Below the pieces are notes generated by a model. That model searched no databases, was not told the origin of the DNA, and was given only the letters and a program-made list of their open reading frames with translations. Below, one piece after another: positions 51,535 through 60,236 of a stretch of DNA of 64,000 bases (positions within the stretch are counted from its first letter, which is position 1; every line of letters starts with the position of its first letter). A program made the position numbers and the translations under genes. The stretch is from DASRWI01 sp035654655 (GTDB lineage Bacteria; Bacteroidota; Ignavibacteria; Ignavibacteriales; Ignavibacteriaceae): NCBI GenBank assembly GCA_035654655.1, contig DASRWI010000030.1:124001-188000 (forward strand), given 5' to 3'.

Positions 51535-52896
51535 ATGTTAATTGATACTCACGCCCATTTGTTTTTCCCAAATTTCGAAAATGATCTTGATGAGGTTTTG
51601 AAAAGGGCAGAAGAAAATAATATTCAGAAAATAATTATTCCTTCAACTGATATTAAAACAGCTTACCAGGTAATAAGTTTAATTGAAAAATATGATATGC
51701 TTTATGGTGCTGTTGGTGTACATCCTCACGATTCCAGTAATTGGAATGAGAATGATTTAGAAATTTTATCAGAACTTGCAGATCATCCCAAAGTTGTAGC
51801 CATTGGTGAGACAGGGTTGGATTACTACTATGATTATTCTCCCAAGGAAATGCAACAGAAGGCATTTAGAGACCAATTATTATTAGCTTTGGATAAGGAT
51901 CTTCCTATAGTTGTTCATAATAGAGAAGCGGACAAAGACATTATAAACATTATTAGAGAATTCAAGGGTTCTATCCTTAAAGCTCAATTTCATTGTTATA
52001 GCGGGAATGCAGAAGATGCTGCAGAGCTTGTCTCTCTTGGGCATTATATTTCTTTTACAGGAAATATAACTTTTAAAAAATTTGATGCTTTAAGAAATGT
52101 TGTCAAATTTACAGACATAAACAGAATTTTAATTGAAACAGACGCTCCCTTTATGACTCCTGTTCCTCATCGTGGTAAAAGGAATGAGCCCTCATTTGTT
52201 ACTTTTACAAATAAACAAATTGCCGAAATTAAAAATATGCCTGTAGAAGAAGTTGCAAAAATTACTGCCAATAATGCTCATAAACTTTTTGGATTAGGTG
52301 AGCCTGAAAAGACAGATTATACTTACCCTCTTTACAATGGATTATATGTTAATATCACCAACCGATGTAATGCCAGCTGTTATTTCTGTGATAGAAATGG
52401 GGAAGCTAAGCTAAAAGGATTTAATTTGAAGATGCAAAAAAAAGATGAGCCTAATGCTGAAGTTTACATAAAAGAGATTGGTGACCCTAAAAAATACGAA
52501 GAAATTGTATTTTGTGGTTATGGTGAACCAACTATTAGATGGGGTGTTGTAAAAGAAATTTCTGAATTTGTGAAGAAAAATGGTGGAAAAACACGTCTTA
52601 ATACCAATGGACACGGAAATATTATAAATAAAAGGGATATTACTCCTGAAATGAAGGGGTTAATAGATATTATTTCAATATCTTTGAATTCGATGGACCC
52701 GGCTCAATATGGCAACATAATGGGTTTAAATGAGACATTCTTCCAGAAAATGATTGATTTTGCTCAAAAATCAAAGAATTATGTTGATAAAGTAGTTATG
52801 TCAATTGTTTCTCTTGATGAAGTTGAATCGGAAAAAGCTCGAAAGTTTGTTGAGGAAGAGTTAGGTTTGGAATTCAGGATTAGGCCATATTTTTAG
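51535..52896 (+). CDS. TatD-family nuclease fused to a radical SAM domain
   Basis: A 453-residue fusion. Residues 1-255 are a TatD metal-dependent hydrolase: DTHAHLFFPNF, AIGETGLDYYYDYSP, VVHNREA, FHCYSGN, IETDAPFMTPVPHRGKRNEP. Residues about 262-453 are a radical SAM domain with CNASCYFC (Cys278, Cys282, Cys285), FCGYGEPTIRW and ISLNSMDPAQY. This matches the TatD-associated radical SAM proteins, usually separate genes. The substrate of neither half is known; fusion implies linked action. Downstream is a TPR protein. Confidence 0.92.
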   Translation: MLIDTHAHLFFPNFENDLDEVLKRAEENNIQKIIIPSTDIKTAYQVISLIEKYDMLYGAVGVHPHDSSNWNENDLEILSELADHPKVVAIGETGLDYYYDYSPKEMQQKAFRDQLLLALDKDLPIVVHNREADKDIINIIREFKGSILKAQFHCYSGNAEDAAELVSLGHYISFTGNITFKKFDALRNVVKFTDINRILIETDAPFMTPVPHRGKRNEPSFVTFTNKQIAEIKNMPVEEVAKITANNAHKLFGLGEPEKTDYTYPLYNGLYVNITNRCNASCYFCDRNGEAKLKGFNLKMQKKDEPNAEVYIKEIGDPKKYEEIVFCGYGEPTIRWGVVKEISEFVKKNGGKTRLNTNGHGNIINKRDITPEMKGLIDIISISLNSMDPAQYGNIMGLNETFFQKMIDFAQKSKNYVDKVVMSIVSLDEVESEKARKFVEEELGLEFRIRPYF

Positions 52897-53004
52897 TCGT
52901 ATTTATCAAAGGTTACATACAAAATTATAGTATAAAAATCTACTTGATTTTAGTTATTTATAATAATACTTTTTAGCTACAGTTTTAATCCTTTGGGAGT
53001 ATTC

Positions 53005-54429
53005 ATGTCCTTTTTTGACTCAGATTATAGTCATGACGATAATTATATAGATGAACCTAACCAGGGTTCATTCGACTTCGATAAGTGTATTGAGATAGTC
53101 AACTCCGGAAGTGTATATTCTTCTACAGATTACCTGGAAGATTCTGTTCAATATTTTATAGAGAATGAAAAATATACTGAAGCTTTAACCATAGTTAATT
53201 ATTTATTAGATATTTTTCCTTATAATTCAGAGTATTGGCTTAAAAAAGGGAACGTCCTTAATGATATGTTTAAATTTATTGATGCATTAGAGTGTTATAA
53301 TAAATCCTTATCTTTAAATCCTTTCGATAACGAAACTTTAATATATAAAGCAGCTACTGAAGAAAACCTTGGACAAATTAATGAGGCTCAGGAAACTTTA
53401 AGTTCCATTCTTAATACAGATCCAAGTAATGAAGATGCTTTGTACAGCTTGGGACTTATATATCAGAAAAAAAGTGACCATAAAAAAGCTATCGAATATT
53501 TTAATCAGGTAATTGCAAATAATGCTAACCATGAAGAAGCATATTTTGAGTTAGCACTTTGCTATGATAATCTTGGTAATTTTGAGCTGGCATTACAATC
53601 TTATGATAAGTTCCTTGAACTTGAACCATATAATGCAAATGCGTGGTATAATAGAGGTATTGTTCTTGTTAAAATGGGTAGAACTGAAAATGCATTAGAT
53701 AGTTATGACCTTGCTTTAGCTATAAATGATAAAATGACAAGTGCCTGGTTTAATAAAGCAAATTTATTAGCTGATTCCGGAAAACTACAACAGGCAATTG
53801 AATGTTACAATGCTGTTCTTGAAATTGATGAAGAGGACGAAGCTTCCTGCTTTAACATTGCAAATGTATACGAAGAGCTGGGAGATTTAAACAAAGCTAT
53901 AAAATTCTATACAAAAGCAATTGATATTAATGAAGAGTATTTTGATGCATACCTTGCAAGAGGTTATTGTTATGATTCTATTGGTAAATATCAATTAGCA
54001 CTTAAAGATTTTAATAAATCTATTTCCTTATCAAACAATAATGTTGAAGCCTGGTATGCTAAAGCTGATTTGGAATATTCTCTTGGTCAACTTCAAAAGG
54101 CTGTCGAAAGTTATACATCAGCAATAAAAATTGACCCGGATAATTTTGAAATATGGTATAATTTAGCTGAAACATTAAGTGAAATGGGTAACTGGCTTGA
54201 AGCATTAAATGCTTATAATCAGTGTATTAGAATAAATCCAAAAGATGCTAATACATATTACAGTAAAGCCAAAGTCAACTTTATATTAAGCCGTCCACAC
54301 GAAGCTGTAGAATGTTTAAAATCTGCATTCAGTTTGGATCCTTCAATAAAGTCAGAGTTTGTTAAGGAATATCCGGAAATAAAATCTTCTAAACTCTTGA
54401 AGAAGTTATTGGGTGATTTTAATATTTAA
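53005..54429 (+). CDS. Tetratricopeptide repeat protein
   Basis: About 474 residues without signal peptide. Start ATG at 53005 is chosen over a TTG at 52993 because GGGAG lies five bases upstream. After an acidic N-terminus (DSDYSHDDNYIDEPNQG) come about eleven TPR units of 34 residues, for example EAYFELALCYDNLGNFELALQSYDKFLELEPYN and AWYNRGIVLVKMGRTENALDSYDLAL. It should be a scaffold for protein contacts in the cytoplasm. Partner unknown. Confidence 0.92.
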   Translation: MSFFDSDYSHDDNYIDEPNQGSFDFDKCIEIVNSGSVYSSTDYLEDSVQYFIENEKYTEALTIVNYLLDIFPYNSEYWLKKGNVLNDMFKFIDALECYNKSLSLNPFDNETLIYKAATEENLGQINEAQETLSSILNTDPSNEDALYSLGLIYQKKSDHKKAIEYFNQVIANNANHEEAYFELALCYDNLGNFELALQSYDKFLELEPYNANAWYNRGIVLVKMGRTENALDSYDLALAINDKMTSAWFNKANLLADSGKLQQAIECYNAVLEIDEEDEASCFNIANVYEELGDLNKAIKFYTKAIDINEEYFDAYLARGYCYDSIGKYQLALKDFNKSISLSNNNVEAWYAKADLEYSLGQLQKAVESYTSAIKIDPDNFEIWYNLAETLSEMGNWLEALNAYNQCIRINPKDANTYYSKAKVNFILSRPHEAVECLKSAFSLDPSIKSEFVKEYPEIKSSKLLKKLLGDFNI

Positions 54430-54450
54430 TCAGACTGAATCAGATAGGTA

Positions 54451-55323
54451 ATGAAAAATTCTTTTTATTTAAACACAGGGATAATTGGGTTAATTGGTCA
54501 CCCTATTAAGCAATCATACTCCCCATTTATTCATAATGTAGCTATCGAGCTTAAGAAGCTTGATTATATTTATTTGCCTTTTGATGTACCATCAGCAAAT
54601 TTAAAGAACGCTTTAAAGGGAATGTTAGCCTTAGGATATAAAGGTTTTAATGTTACAATACCTCATAAAGTTAATTTAATACCATTGGTTCATAATGTTT
54701 CAGAGGAAGCATCTATTATTGGTGCGGTAAATACAGTTGTTAATGATATGGGTAAACTTACAGGTTATAATACAGATGTGAATGGTATAATGGAAACTTT
54801 GCTTCCTTATAAAGACCAAATTGCAAATAGGGAAGTTACCTTAATTGGTGCCGGTGGTGCAGCCAGAACAATCATTTATGTTTTAATTAGACATTTTAAA
54901 CCTGAAAAGATTAACTTAATCAATAGAACAGAAGAGAGAGCAGAGGGATTAAGAGTTTATTTCAAAGATAAAATGAGATATGAAAATTTTGAAACCTTTG
55001 AATTATTCCCTCCAATTGTCCAGAAAATTTTAGAAAGATCCAAGCTGATAATTAATGCTACACCTGTTGGAATGTTCCCTGATATAGATGATGCAGTTAC
55101 TTTATTAGATAGTTCATTTCATAAAGACCAAATTGTTTTCGACCTCGTTTATAATCCTCCTAAAACAAAATTACTTCAAATGGCTGAAGCAAAGGGTGTA
55201 GTATGTTTAGATGGACTAAAAATGTTAGTCTATCAAGCTGCAAAATCTTTTAAACTTTGGACTGGAGAAGATATGCCAATTGAAGAAGTTCATAAATCTT
55301 TACAATTAATGATTTTAGATTAG
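54451..55323 (+). CDS. aroE: Shikimate dehydrogenase
   Basis: A 290-residue NADP-dependent enzyme that reduces 3-dehydroshikimate to shikimate. Motifs: GHPIKQSYSPFIHN (shikimate-binding Ser), FNVTIPHKVN with catalytic Lys, GYNTDVNGI, LIGAGGAARTI nucleotide loop, INRTEERAE, INATPVGM and FDLVYNPPKTKLL. Together with the DAHP synthase at 4555 it supports an aromatic pathway, with the genes dispersed. Confidence 0.96.
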   Translation: MKNSFYLNTGIIGLIGHPIKQSYSPFIHNVAIELKKLDYIYLPFDVPSANLKNALKGMLALGYKGFNVTIPHKVNLIPLVHNVSEEASIIGAVNTVVNDMGKLTGYNTDVNGIMETLLPYKDQIANREVTLIGAGGAARTIIYVLIRHFKPEKINLINRTEERAEGLRVYFKDKMRYENFETFELFPPIVQKILERSKLIINATPVGMFPDIDDAVTLLDSSFHKDQIVFDLVYNPPKTKLLQMAEAKGVVCLDGLKMLVYQAAKSFKLWTGEDMPIEEVHKSLQLMILD

Positions 55324-55379
55324 CAAAAAAGTTGATATATAAATAACATTTTAGTAATTTTGCTGACTTAAAAAAATAC

Positions 55380-55465
55380 GCCGGAGTGGCGGAATTGGTA
55401 GACGCGCTGGACTCAAAATCCAGTCTGGCTCACACCAGGTGCCGGTTCGAGTCCGGCCTTCGGTA
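55380..55465 (+). tRNA. tRNA-Leu (CAA)
   Basis: A type II tRNA. Acceptor GCCGGAG (55380-55386) pairs with CTTCGGT (55458-55464) with two G-T pairs; discriminator A at 55465; the genome continues CGA, so CCA is not encoded. D-loop has GGTAGACGC. Anticodon arm CTGGA-CTCAAAA-TCCAG gives anticodon CAA. Long variable arm TCTGG/CCAGG is typical of Leu. T arm GCCGG-TTCGAGT-CCGGC. A terminator follows at once. Confidence 0.97.
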
Positions 55466-55474
55466 CGACAGATT

Positions 55475-55507
55475 AAGCCTTGAAGAAAATTCAAGGCTTT
55501 TTTTTTA
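55475..55507 (+). terminator. Terminator after tRNA-Leu
   Basis: AAGCCTTGAA (55475-55484) with TTCAAGGCTT (55490-55499), loop GAAAA, then a long T run. The same AGCCTTGAA/TTCAAGGCT stem recurs at 58083-58104. Confidence 0.95.
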
Positions 55508-55954
55508 TTTCCTGAGTTGTTCTGCCAAGCCGATGAGAAGGCCTTCAGGACCCCGTATATAACATAGTCTGTATAAATCTTCATACTGAACCACTTCTCC
55601 AACCAGTTGAGCACCATGTTTGCTGAGCCTTGATAACATTTCGTCAAGGTCTTCAACGGCAAACATGACCCGAAGATAACCGAGAGAGTTTACAGGAGCA
55701 GTCCTATGATCCGAGATAGGGAGGGGAGTGATAAAACTGGAAATCTCAAGTCGGCTGTGACCATCAGGTGTTACCAGCATAGCAATTTCTACTTTCTGAG
55801 AGTTCAATCCTGTTACCCGACCAGCCCACTCTCCTTCGATTATAGTACGCCCTTCAAGTCTCAACCCAACCTCCATAAAAAAAGAGACAGCATCATCAAG
55901 TGATTCGACAACTATGCCGACATTGTCCATTCGAATTAATTTATTTTTTATCAT
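55505..55954 (-). CDS. VOC superfamily protein, compositionally foreign
   Basis: A 149-residue glyoxalase/dioxygenase-like protein with the two-module VOC fold: MDNVGIVVESLDDAVSFFMEVGLRLEG, EIAMLVTPDGHSRLEISSF, YLRVMFAVEDLDEMLSRLSKHGAQLVGEV and RGPEGLLIGLAEQL. Metal ligands may be His or Glu in these strands. GC is about 44% by my count against roughly a third in neighbours, and it sits tail-first against the tRNA-Leu gene, both signs of recent arrival. The start may be either of two Met. Substrate unknown. Confidence 0.85.
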   Translation of the reverse strand: MIKNKLIRMDNVGIVVESLDDAVSFFMEVGLRLEGRTIIEGEWAGRVTGLNSQKVEIAMLVTPDGHSRLEISSFITPLPISDHRTAPVNSLGYLRVMFAVEDLDEMLSRLSKHGAQLVGEVVQYEDLYRLCYIRGPEGLLIGLAEQLRK

Positions 55955-56320
55955 GCTTTACATATTTATAATTAATAAGAAAGGGAAGGTGGATTATTTT
56001 TTTTAAATTCCAATTGTTAACAATCACCTGCAACTTATATCAAAAAGTTTCAAATTATCCCAAGCATCATCCTATTCTCAAATAATAAAAATATTTTAAC
56101 TTTGAGAATTCTTTGAAGGTTTTTTTTACAATTAAGATAAAGGTCTTATTATAAGGACCTTATCTTTTTCAAAAGAATGAATGCATTAATAAAAATTTTT
56201 TTCTCAGAATCATTTTTTTCGCTTCGGAAAAATCATCTATATATATTTAAAATCGAAATTTTTCATTTTCTATTCCTTTTATTATCTTTAATTCCATCAT
56301 TCATTTATCTAGGAAAACTT
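55955..56320. other. Intergenic leader region before the second sorting-domain gene
   Basis: The 366 bases hold no supported gene; an open frame from 56177 runs in-phase into the gene at 56321 but encodes an atypical N-terminus. Two hairpins are present: ATTCTCAAA (56074-56082) with TTTGAGAAT (56101-56109), and the terminator-like stem at 56134-56163. No direct repeat of the tRNA-Leu 3' end was seen here. Confidence 0.6.
56134..56168 (+). terminator. Terminator-like hairpin in the leader of the gene at 56321
   Basis: AAGATAA-A-GGTC (56134-56145) pairs with GACCTTATCTT (56156-56166) with one bulged A, then Ts. No plus-strand gene lies just upstream, so it may be a leader attenuator of the downstream gene or stop read-through from the tRNA. 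Confidence 0.6.
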
Positions 56321-58054
56321 ATGAACAAATTTCTTTACATTTTATTTATAGTTCTTACAGTCTCCTCGAATATTTTATCACAGAACAAAGCAGCTGATTA
56401 TTTATTAAAAGCTGAAATGAATCCCAAAATTGTTCAGGTTGCAGTAACTGAAGCAGCAAAACTAAACCAGCCAAAAAGTATTTATCTACCTCAAGGAATT
56501 TTTATTGACCTGGTTGGTATTGAAGATGGCAAACCAGTTTATGTTGTAATGTATAATCTTGCTAATCCGTTTGATGACTGTGAGGTTATGGATTATGAAC
56601 AAATAAAAAATAATTTTGATTTAAATACCGCACGATTACATTATACCGACGGTTCAGTTGTTAACGAGACTTTAGGTATGCCGGAACCATCTTCTAAGAG
56701 ACTTACCAGATTTCTAATGTTTGTAGAGTCTACAAACGATCGTGTATCCACTCTTGACCCTATTACAGGAGATGTAATTAATTTAAATTACTTAAGCGGT
56801 GGTGGATTAAATCTTCCACAGCAGGCAAGATTAACTCCATGGGGTTTTATATCATTATCAGATCAGAATGCAGATTTTGTTAACAGGTATGATACTCTTG
56901 GAGTTTATACATCCATTTTTGCACCAGCTGGAGGAGTCAATACAGCAATCCTTGATAACGTTAGAGGACACAATTACCTTAATGGTAAACTGCTTGTTTC
57001 AGTTGCAAGCAGCGCAAATGCAAATTCGATAGTTAGGTTTGACTCAGCCGGTAATTTTGTCGATTACTTTATTGCTCCAAGTGGCGGAGGTTTAAATAGC
57101 CCTTATGATATTCTCATACGCTCAAATGATGTACTTATTTCAGCTTCCGGAACTGATAATGTCATAAGATATGATTTAAGCGGGAATTTTCTTAATGTTT
57201 TCTGTACAAGAACTAACTTCTTTCCCCAACAGATGTATGAAATGACTGATGGAAATATTTTACTTGCTGATTTTGGAGTAGGCGGTGGATTAAGAATATA
57301 TTCACCGACAGGAGATTCAATTGCTTTATTTAGCGTATTAACTGCCTTGCGTGGAGCTTATAAACTTGGCAATGGAAATTATCTTGTTACGAATGCTGCA
57401 GGATTACACGAATTATCATCAACCGGTTCTGTAGTCAGGACTATAATATCGGGTGTAGCAGGAAGGTTCATCAATGAATATGATTTGGGTGTAATTCCTG
57501 TTGAACTTACTTCATTTAATGCGGTACTAAATAATAGTTATGTTGATCTTAAATGGTCAACAGCAACTGAACTTAATAACCAAGGTTTTGAAATCGAAAA
57601 AAGTATCAACAATATTAGTTATACAAAAATAGGATTTGTAAACGGTGCCGGTAATTCAACTGACATTAATAATTATTCATTTAGAGATAAAGAATTAGGC
57701 TCAGGTAAAATTTATTACAGGCTGAAACAACTGGACTTCAATGGTGCATTTAATTATTCAAATGTAGAAATCGTTGAGAACTCTTCACCTCAGCAATTCT
57801 CCCTGGAACAAAATTATCCTAATCCTTTTAATCCTGTTACAAAAATTAAGTTCAGCATTCCATCAGACCATTTTATTACACTCGAAGTATTCAATGTGTT
57901 AGGCCAAAAAGTATCTTCTGTATTCAGCGGAAATATCCAAGCAGGAAGCCATACAATGAGCTTTAATTCTTCAGAATTAAATTCCGGTGTATATTATTAT
58001 AAACTTACCGCAGGAAATAATTCTTCAGTTAAGAAGATGATAATAATGAAATAA
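56321..58054 (+). CDS. Secreted beta-propeller-like protein with type IX sorting domain
   Basis: About 577 residues from the ATG at 56321, chosen for AGGAAA six bases upstream and a clean signal peptide (LTVSSNILSQ). The middle (about 90-400) holds NHL/SMP-like repeats around EDG..., LDPITGDVINLNYLSGGGLNLPQQARLTPWGF and IIRYDLSGN segments, suggesting a beta-propeller. Then an Fn3-like module (IPVELTSFNAVLNNSYVDLKWST) and a C-terminal sorting domain with EQNYPNPFNPVT, ending KMIIMK. Related in plan to the protein at 10418. Surface or secreted; ligand unknown. Confidence 0.88.
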   Translation: MNKFLYILFIVLTVSSNILSQNKAADYLLKAEMNPKIVQVAVTEAAKLNQPKSIYLPQGIFIDLVGIEDGKPVYVVMYNLANPFDDCEVMDYEQIKNNFDLNTARLHYTDGSVVNETLGMPEPSSKRLTRFLMFVESTNDRVSTLDPITGDVINLNYLSGGGLNLPQQARLTPWGFISLSDQNADFVNRYDTLGVYTSIFAPAGGVNTAILDNVRGHNYLNGKLLVSVASSANANSIVRFDSAGNFVDYFIAPSGGGLNSPYDILIRSNDVLISASGTDNVIRYDLSGNFLNVFCTRTNFFPQQMYEMTDGNILLADFGVGGGLRIYSPTGDSIALFSVLTALRGAYKLGNGNYLVTNAAGLHELSSTGSVVRTIISGVAGRFINEYDLGVIPVELTSFNAVLNNSYVDLKWSTATELNNQGFEIEKSINNISYTKIGFVNGAGNSTDINNYSFRDKELGSGKIYYRLKQLDFNGAFNYSNVEIVENSSPQQFSLEQNYPNPFNPVTKIKFSIPSDHFITLEVFNVLGQKVSSVFSGNIQAGSHTMSFNSSELNSGVYYYKLTAGNNSSVKKMIIMK

Positions 58055-58080
58055 GAATTTCTGTACTAATTCTAAAATAG

Positions 58081-58110
58081 AAAGCCTTGAAATTCTTCAA
58101 GGCTTTTTTA
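58081..58110. terminator. Terminator between convergent genes
   Basis: AGCCTTGAA (58083-58091) with TTCAAGGCT (58096-58104), loop ATTC, T-tract on plus; A-rich flank on the other side gives weak activity on minus. Confidence 0.88.
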
Positions 58111-58111
58111 A

Positions 58112-58564
58112 TTAATTACCGGCAGGAATTGAGAGATGTTCGTGGACAATCAACCAGGCTTTTTCTTTCTTCTCCAAAATAACCGTCCAGCGAATTTCGA
58201 GAGAATCCTTTTTTTGATTTTTATCTACGGTGTCCTGGTTTAATGTTGAGGTACCATAAGCAAAGTTCCCATTTATATGAACTATTGCATCCTCACCAAC
58301 TGTGTACTTCATAGAACTTAATGTTTTGAAGTATTCTTTTGCTCCTTCAGAATAGGATTTCCATCCAACATATTTAAATGGTGTAACATCATAAAATACG
58401 TTAATAGATGAAGTGTCATAATATTTTGAGGCGTTCGTTGGATTAAGAGTACTCCAGGAGTTATTAATTTCCTTCATCAGTGTGATGTCAGGTTTATTTT
58501 TTTGTGCATTCGTTGTGAAGAAGAATAGAGGAAATAATAAAAAAATTAAAATAACAATTTTCAT
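58112..58564 (-). CDS. Exported SnoaL/DUF4440-like (NTF2-fold) protein
   Basis: A 150-residue protein with signal peptide (FFFTTNAQ). The mature part fits the NTF2-like cone fold: LMKEINNSWSTLNPTNASKYYD, INVFYDVTPFKYVGWKSYSEGAKEYFKTLSSMKYTVGEDAIVHINGNFAYGTSTL, and WTVILEKKEKAWLIVHEHLSIP, as in DUF4440/SgcJ-type proteins. Whether it is an enzyme or binding protein is unknown. Confidence 0.78.
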   Translation of the reverse strand: MKIVILIFLLFPLFFFTTNAQKNKPDITLMKEINNSWSTLNPTNASKYYDTSSINVFYDVTPFKYVGWKSYSEGAKEYFKTLSSMKYTVGEDAIVHINGNFAYGTSTLNQDTVDKNQKKDSLEIRWTVILEKKEKAWLIVHEHLSIPAGN

Positions 58565-58702
58565 TTTCTAGCCTTATGATGTGTAATTTTAAGGATTATG
58601 ATAAGGAAATAAAATTACACAAACAAATATTTTAATCTATTGTCATATTCAAAAAGATTGATTAAGTTTATATAAAAATTATCATTATCAAAATTTTTTA
58701 TT

Positions 58703-59929
58703 ATGAAGACTAAAATATTATTAATCTTTCTTTTTACTTTTCTATTTGTACATACAAGTTTTTCTCAATCAACTATTGAAGTTGCTGACTCAAACCTTTA
58801 TAAAAAAGCAGTTGAACTTGCAAAGAAGTATACAATCATTGATACCCACATTGACCTGCCAATCTGGTTGGATGAGGAGTGGTTTGACTTGTCTGTTAAA
58901 TCAAATAAAGGGGACATTGATTATATCCGGGCAATGGAAGGAGGGATGGATGTTGGCTTTATGGCAATTTATACTTCTCCAAGTCTTGAAGGTACAGGAA
59001 AATCAAAAGCTAAAGCGGATACTCTTATAGATATTGTTTATAAAATTGAAAGTACCTGGCCTGATAAATTTAAAGTTGTTAAATCTCCAGGTGAAATTGA
59101 AAATAATTTAAGTAAAGGAAAGCTTCTACTTGCAATGGGAATGGAAAATGGCTCACCCATTGAAAATAAGTTAGATAATCTAAGAACATTTTATGATAAA
59201 GGAATACGTTATATAACTCTTGCTCATTATAAATGGAATCATATCTGCGACTCAGCAAATGATCCTGAAAAGAAATGGAATGGATTAAGCCCTTTTGGAG
59301 AACAAGTAGTTAAAGAAATGAACAAACTCGGTATGATGATAGACTGTGCACACGTAAGTGATAGTACAGTTTATGATGTTTTAAGAATAAGTAGAGCCCC
59401 CATTGTTGTAACACATACTGGATGTCGATATTTTGTTCCTGGTTCGGAACGTAATGTAAGTGATAATGAAATTAAATTGATTGCTCAAAAAGGCGGAATA
59501 ATACAAATTGGTTTTGGAAGTTTTTTTCTTGTCTATGATTCCTGGAAAGCAATGGAGGATAATGAAAAGGCTGTACAGGAATTTGCTAAGAACAATAATC
59601 TTGATGAACACAGCAAAGAAGTTAGAGAATTCTCCCAAAAAATATGGTTAAAAAACCCTATGAAGAAAGCATATGTAAAAGATGTAGTTGACCATATTGA
59701 CCACATTGTTAAACTTGTTGGCGTTGATTATGTGGGAATAGGTAGTGATTATAATGGTATTGGTGATGGCAGTATTGTAGTTGGATTAGAAGATGTATCC
59801 AAATTTCCAAATTTAATTTATGAACTCCTTTCAAGAGGTTACAGCAATGAGAATATTCAAAAAATTATGGGAGGTAACTTTTTAAGAGTTTGGAAAAATA
59901 TTGATAAAGTTGCTAAGAATTTAAGGTAG
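58703..59929 (+). CDS. Membrane dipeptidase (peptidase M19)
   Basis: A 408-residue exported zinc dipeptidase. Signal peptide ends TSFSQ. M19 metal ligands: IDTHIDLP (HxD), AMGMENGSPI (bridging Glu), IDCAHVSD and IVVTHTGCRYF (His), GSDYNGIG (Asp). It cleaves dipeptides, often with a D-residue, and may recycle peptidoglycan or act on imported peptides. Monocistronic. Confidence 0.94.
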   Translation: MKTKILLIFLFTFLFVHTSFSQSTIEVADSNLYKKAVELAKKYTIIDTHIDLPIWLDEEWFDLSVKSNKGDIDYIRAMEGGMDVGFMAIYTSPSLEGTGKSKAKADTLIDIVYKIESTWPDKFKVVKSPGEIENNLSKGKLLLAMGMENGSPIENKLDNLRTFYDKGIRYITLAHYKWNHICDSANDPEKKWNGLSPFGEQVVKEMNKLGMMIDCAHVSDSTVYDVLRISRAPIVVTHTGCRYFVPGSERNVSDNEIKLIAQKGGIIQIGFGSFFLVYDSWKAMEDNEKAVQEFAKNNNLDEHSKEVREFSQKIWLKNPMKKAYVKDVVDHIDHIVKLVGVDYVGIGSDYNGIGDGSIVVGLEDVSKFPNLIYELLSRGYSNENIQKIMGGNFLRVWKNIDKVAKNLR

Positions 59930-60002
59930 ATTAAATTTGATGCATATCTAAGTATATTTTAAAAATAATTATATATTATAATTGTTAAAGGAAGGATAAT
60001 AG

Positions 60003-60173
60003 ATGCATTATTCAATATTTAAAGATGAAAATGAACAGTGGAGATGGAAGTTAATTGCTTCAAATGGAAGAAGTATTGCTGCTTCAGGTGAAGGATATTT
60101 AAATAAGCAGGATTGTTTGAATGCCATAAATCTTGTTAAAGAATCTTCTGAAGCAAAAATAAATTACAATTAA
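60003..60173 (+). CDS. YegP family small protein (DUF1508)
   Basis: A 56-residue protein: MHYSIFKDENEQWRWKLIAS followed by NGRSIAASGEGYLNKQDCLN and AINLVKESSEAKINYN. This is one DUF1508 unit (YKDKxGEWRWRLxAxNGxIIAxSGEGYxxKxxCxxGI). Family members are usually two such units; here there is one. AAGGAAGG at 59988-59995 is seven bases before the ATG, and a hairpin terminator follows. Function of the family is not known. Confidence 0.85.
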   Translation: MHYSIFKDENEQWRWKLIASNGRSIAASGEGYLNKQDCLNAINLVKESSEAKINYN

Positions 60174-60195
60174 AAATAAAATATGAAAAAATTAG

Positions 60196-60226
60196 AAACC
60201 CACAGCCAATTGTGGGGTTTATTTTA
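60196..60226 (+). terminator. Terminator after the YegP-like gene
   Basis: AACCCACA (60197-60204) with TGTGGGGTT (60211-60219), one bulged G, loop GCCAAT, then TTTATTTT. Confidence 0.8.
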
Positions 60227-60236
60227 AAATTATATT

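Noticed and set aside
55351..55662. 103-codon minus-strand open frame over the tRNA-Leu gene
   Set aside because: It is antisense to the tRNA and its terminator and overlaps the better supported VOC gene in another frame; the protein has no family pattern.
56177..56320. 48-residue N-terminal extension of the second sorting-domain protein
   Set aside because: It would put a second hydrophobic segment before a perfect signal peptide; AGGAAA supports the ATG at 56321.
55466..56320. Integrated element with att repeats at tRNA-Leu
   Set aside because: No integrase and no copy of the tRNA 3' end was found downstream within the stretch read.
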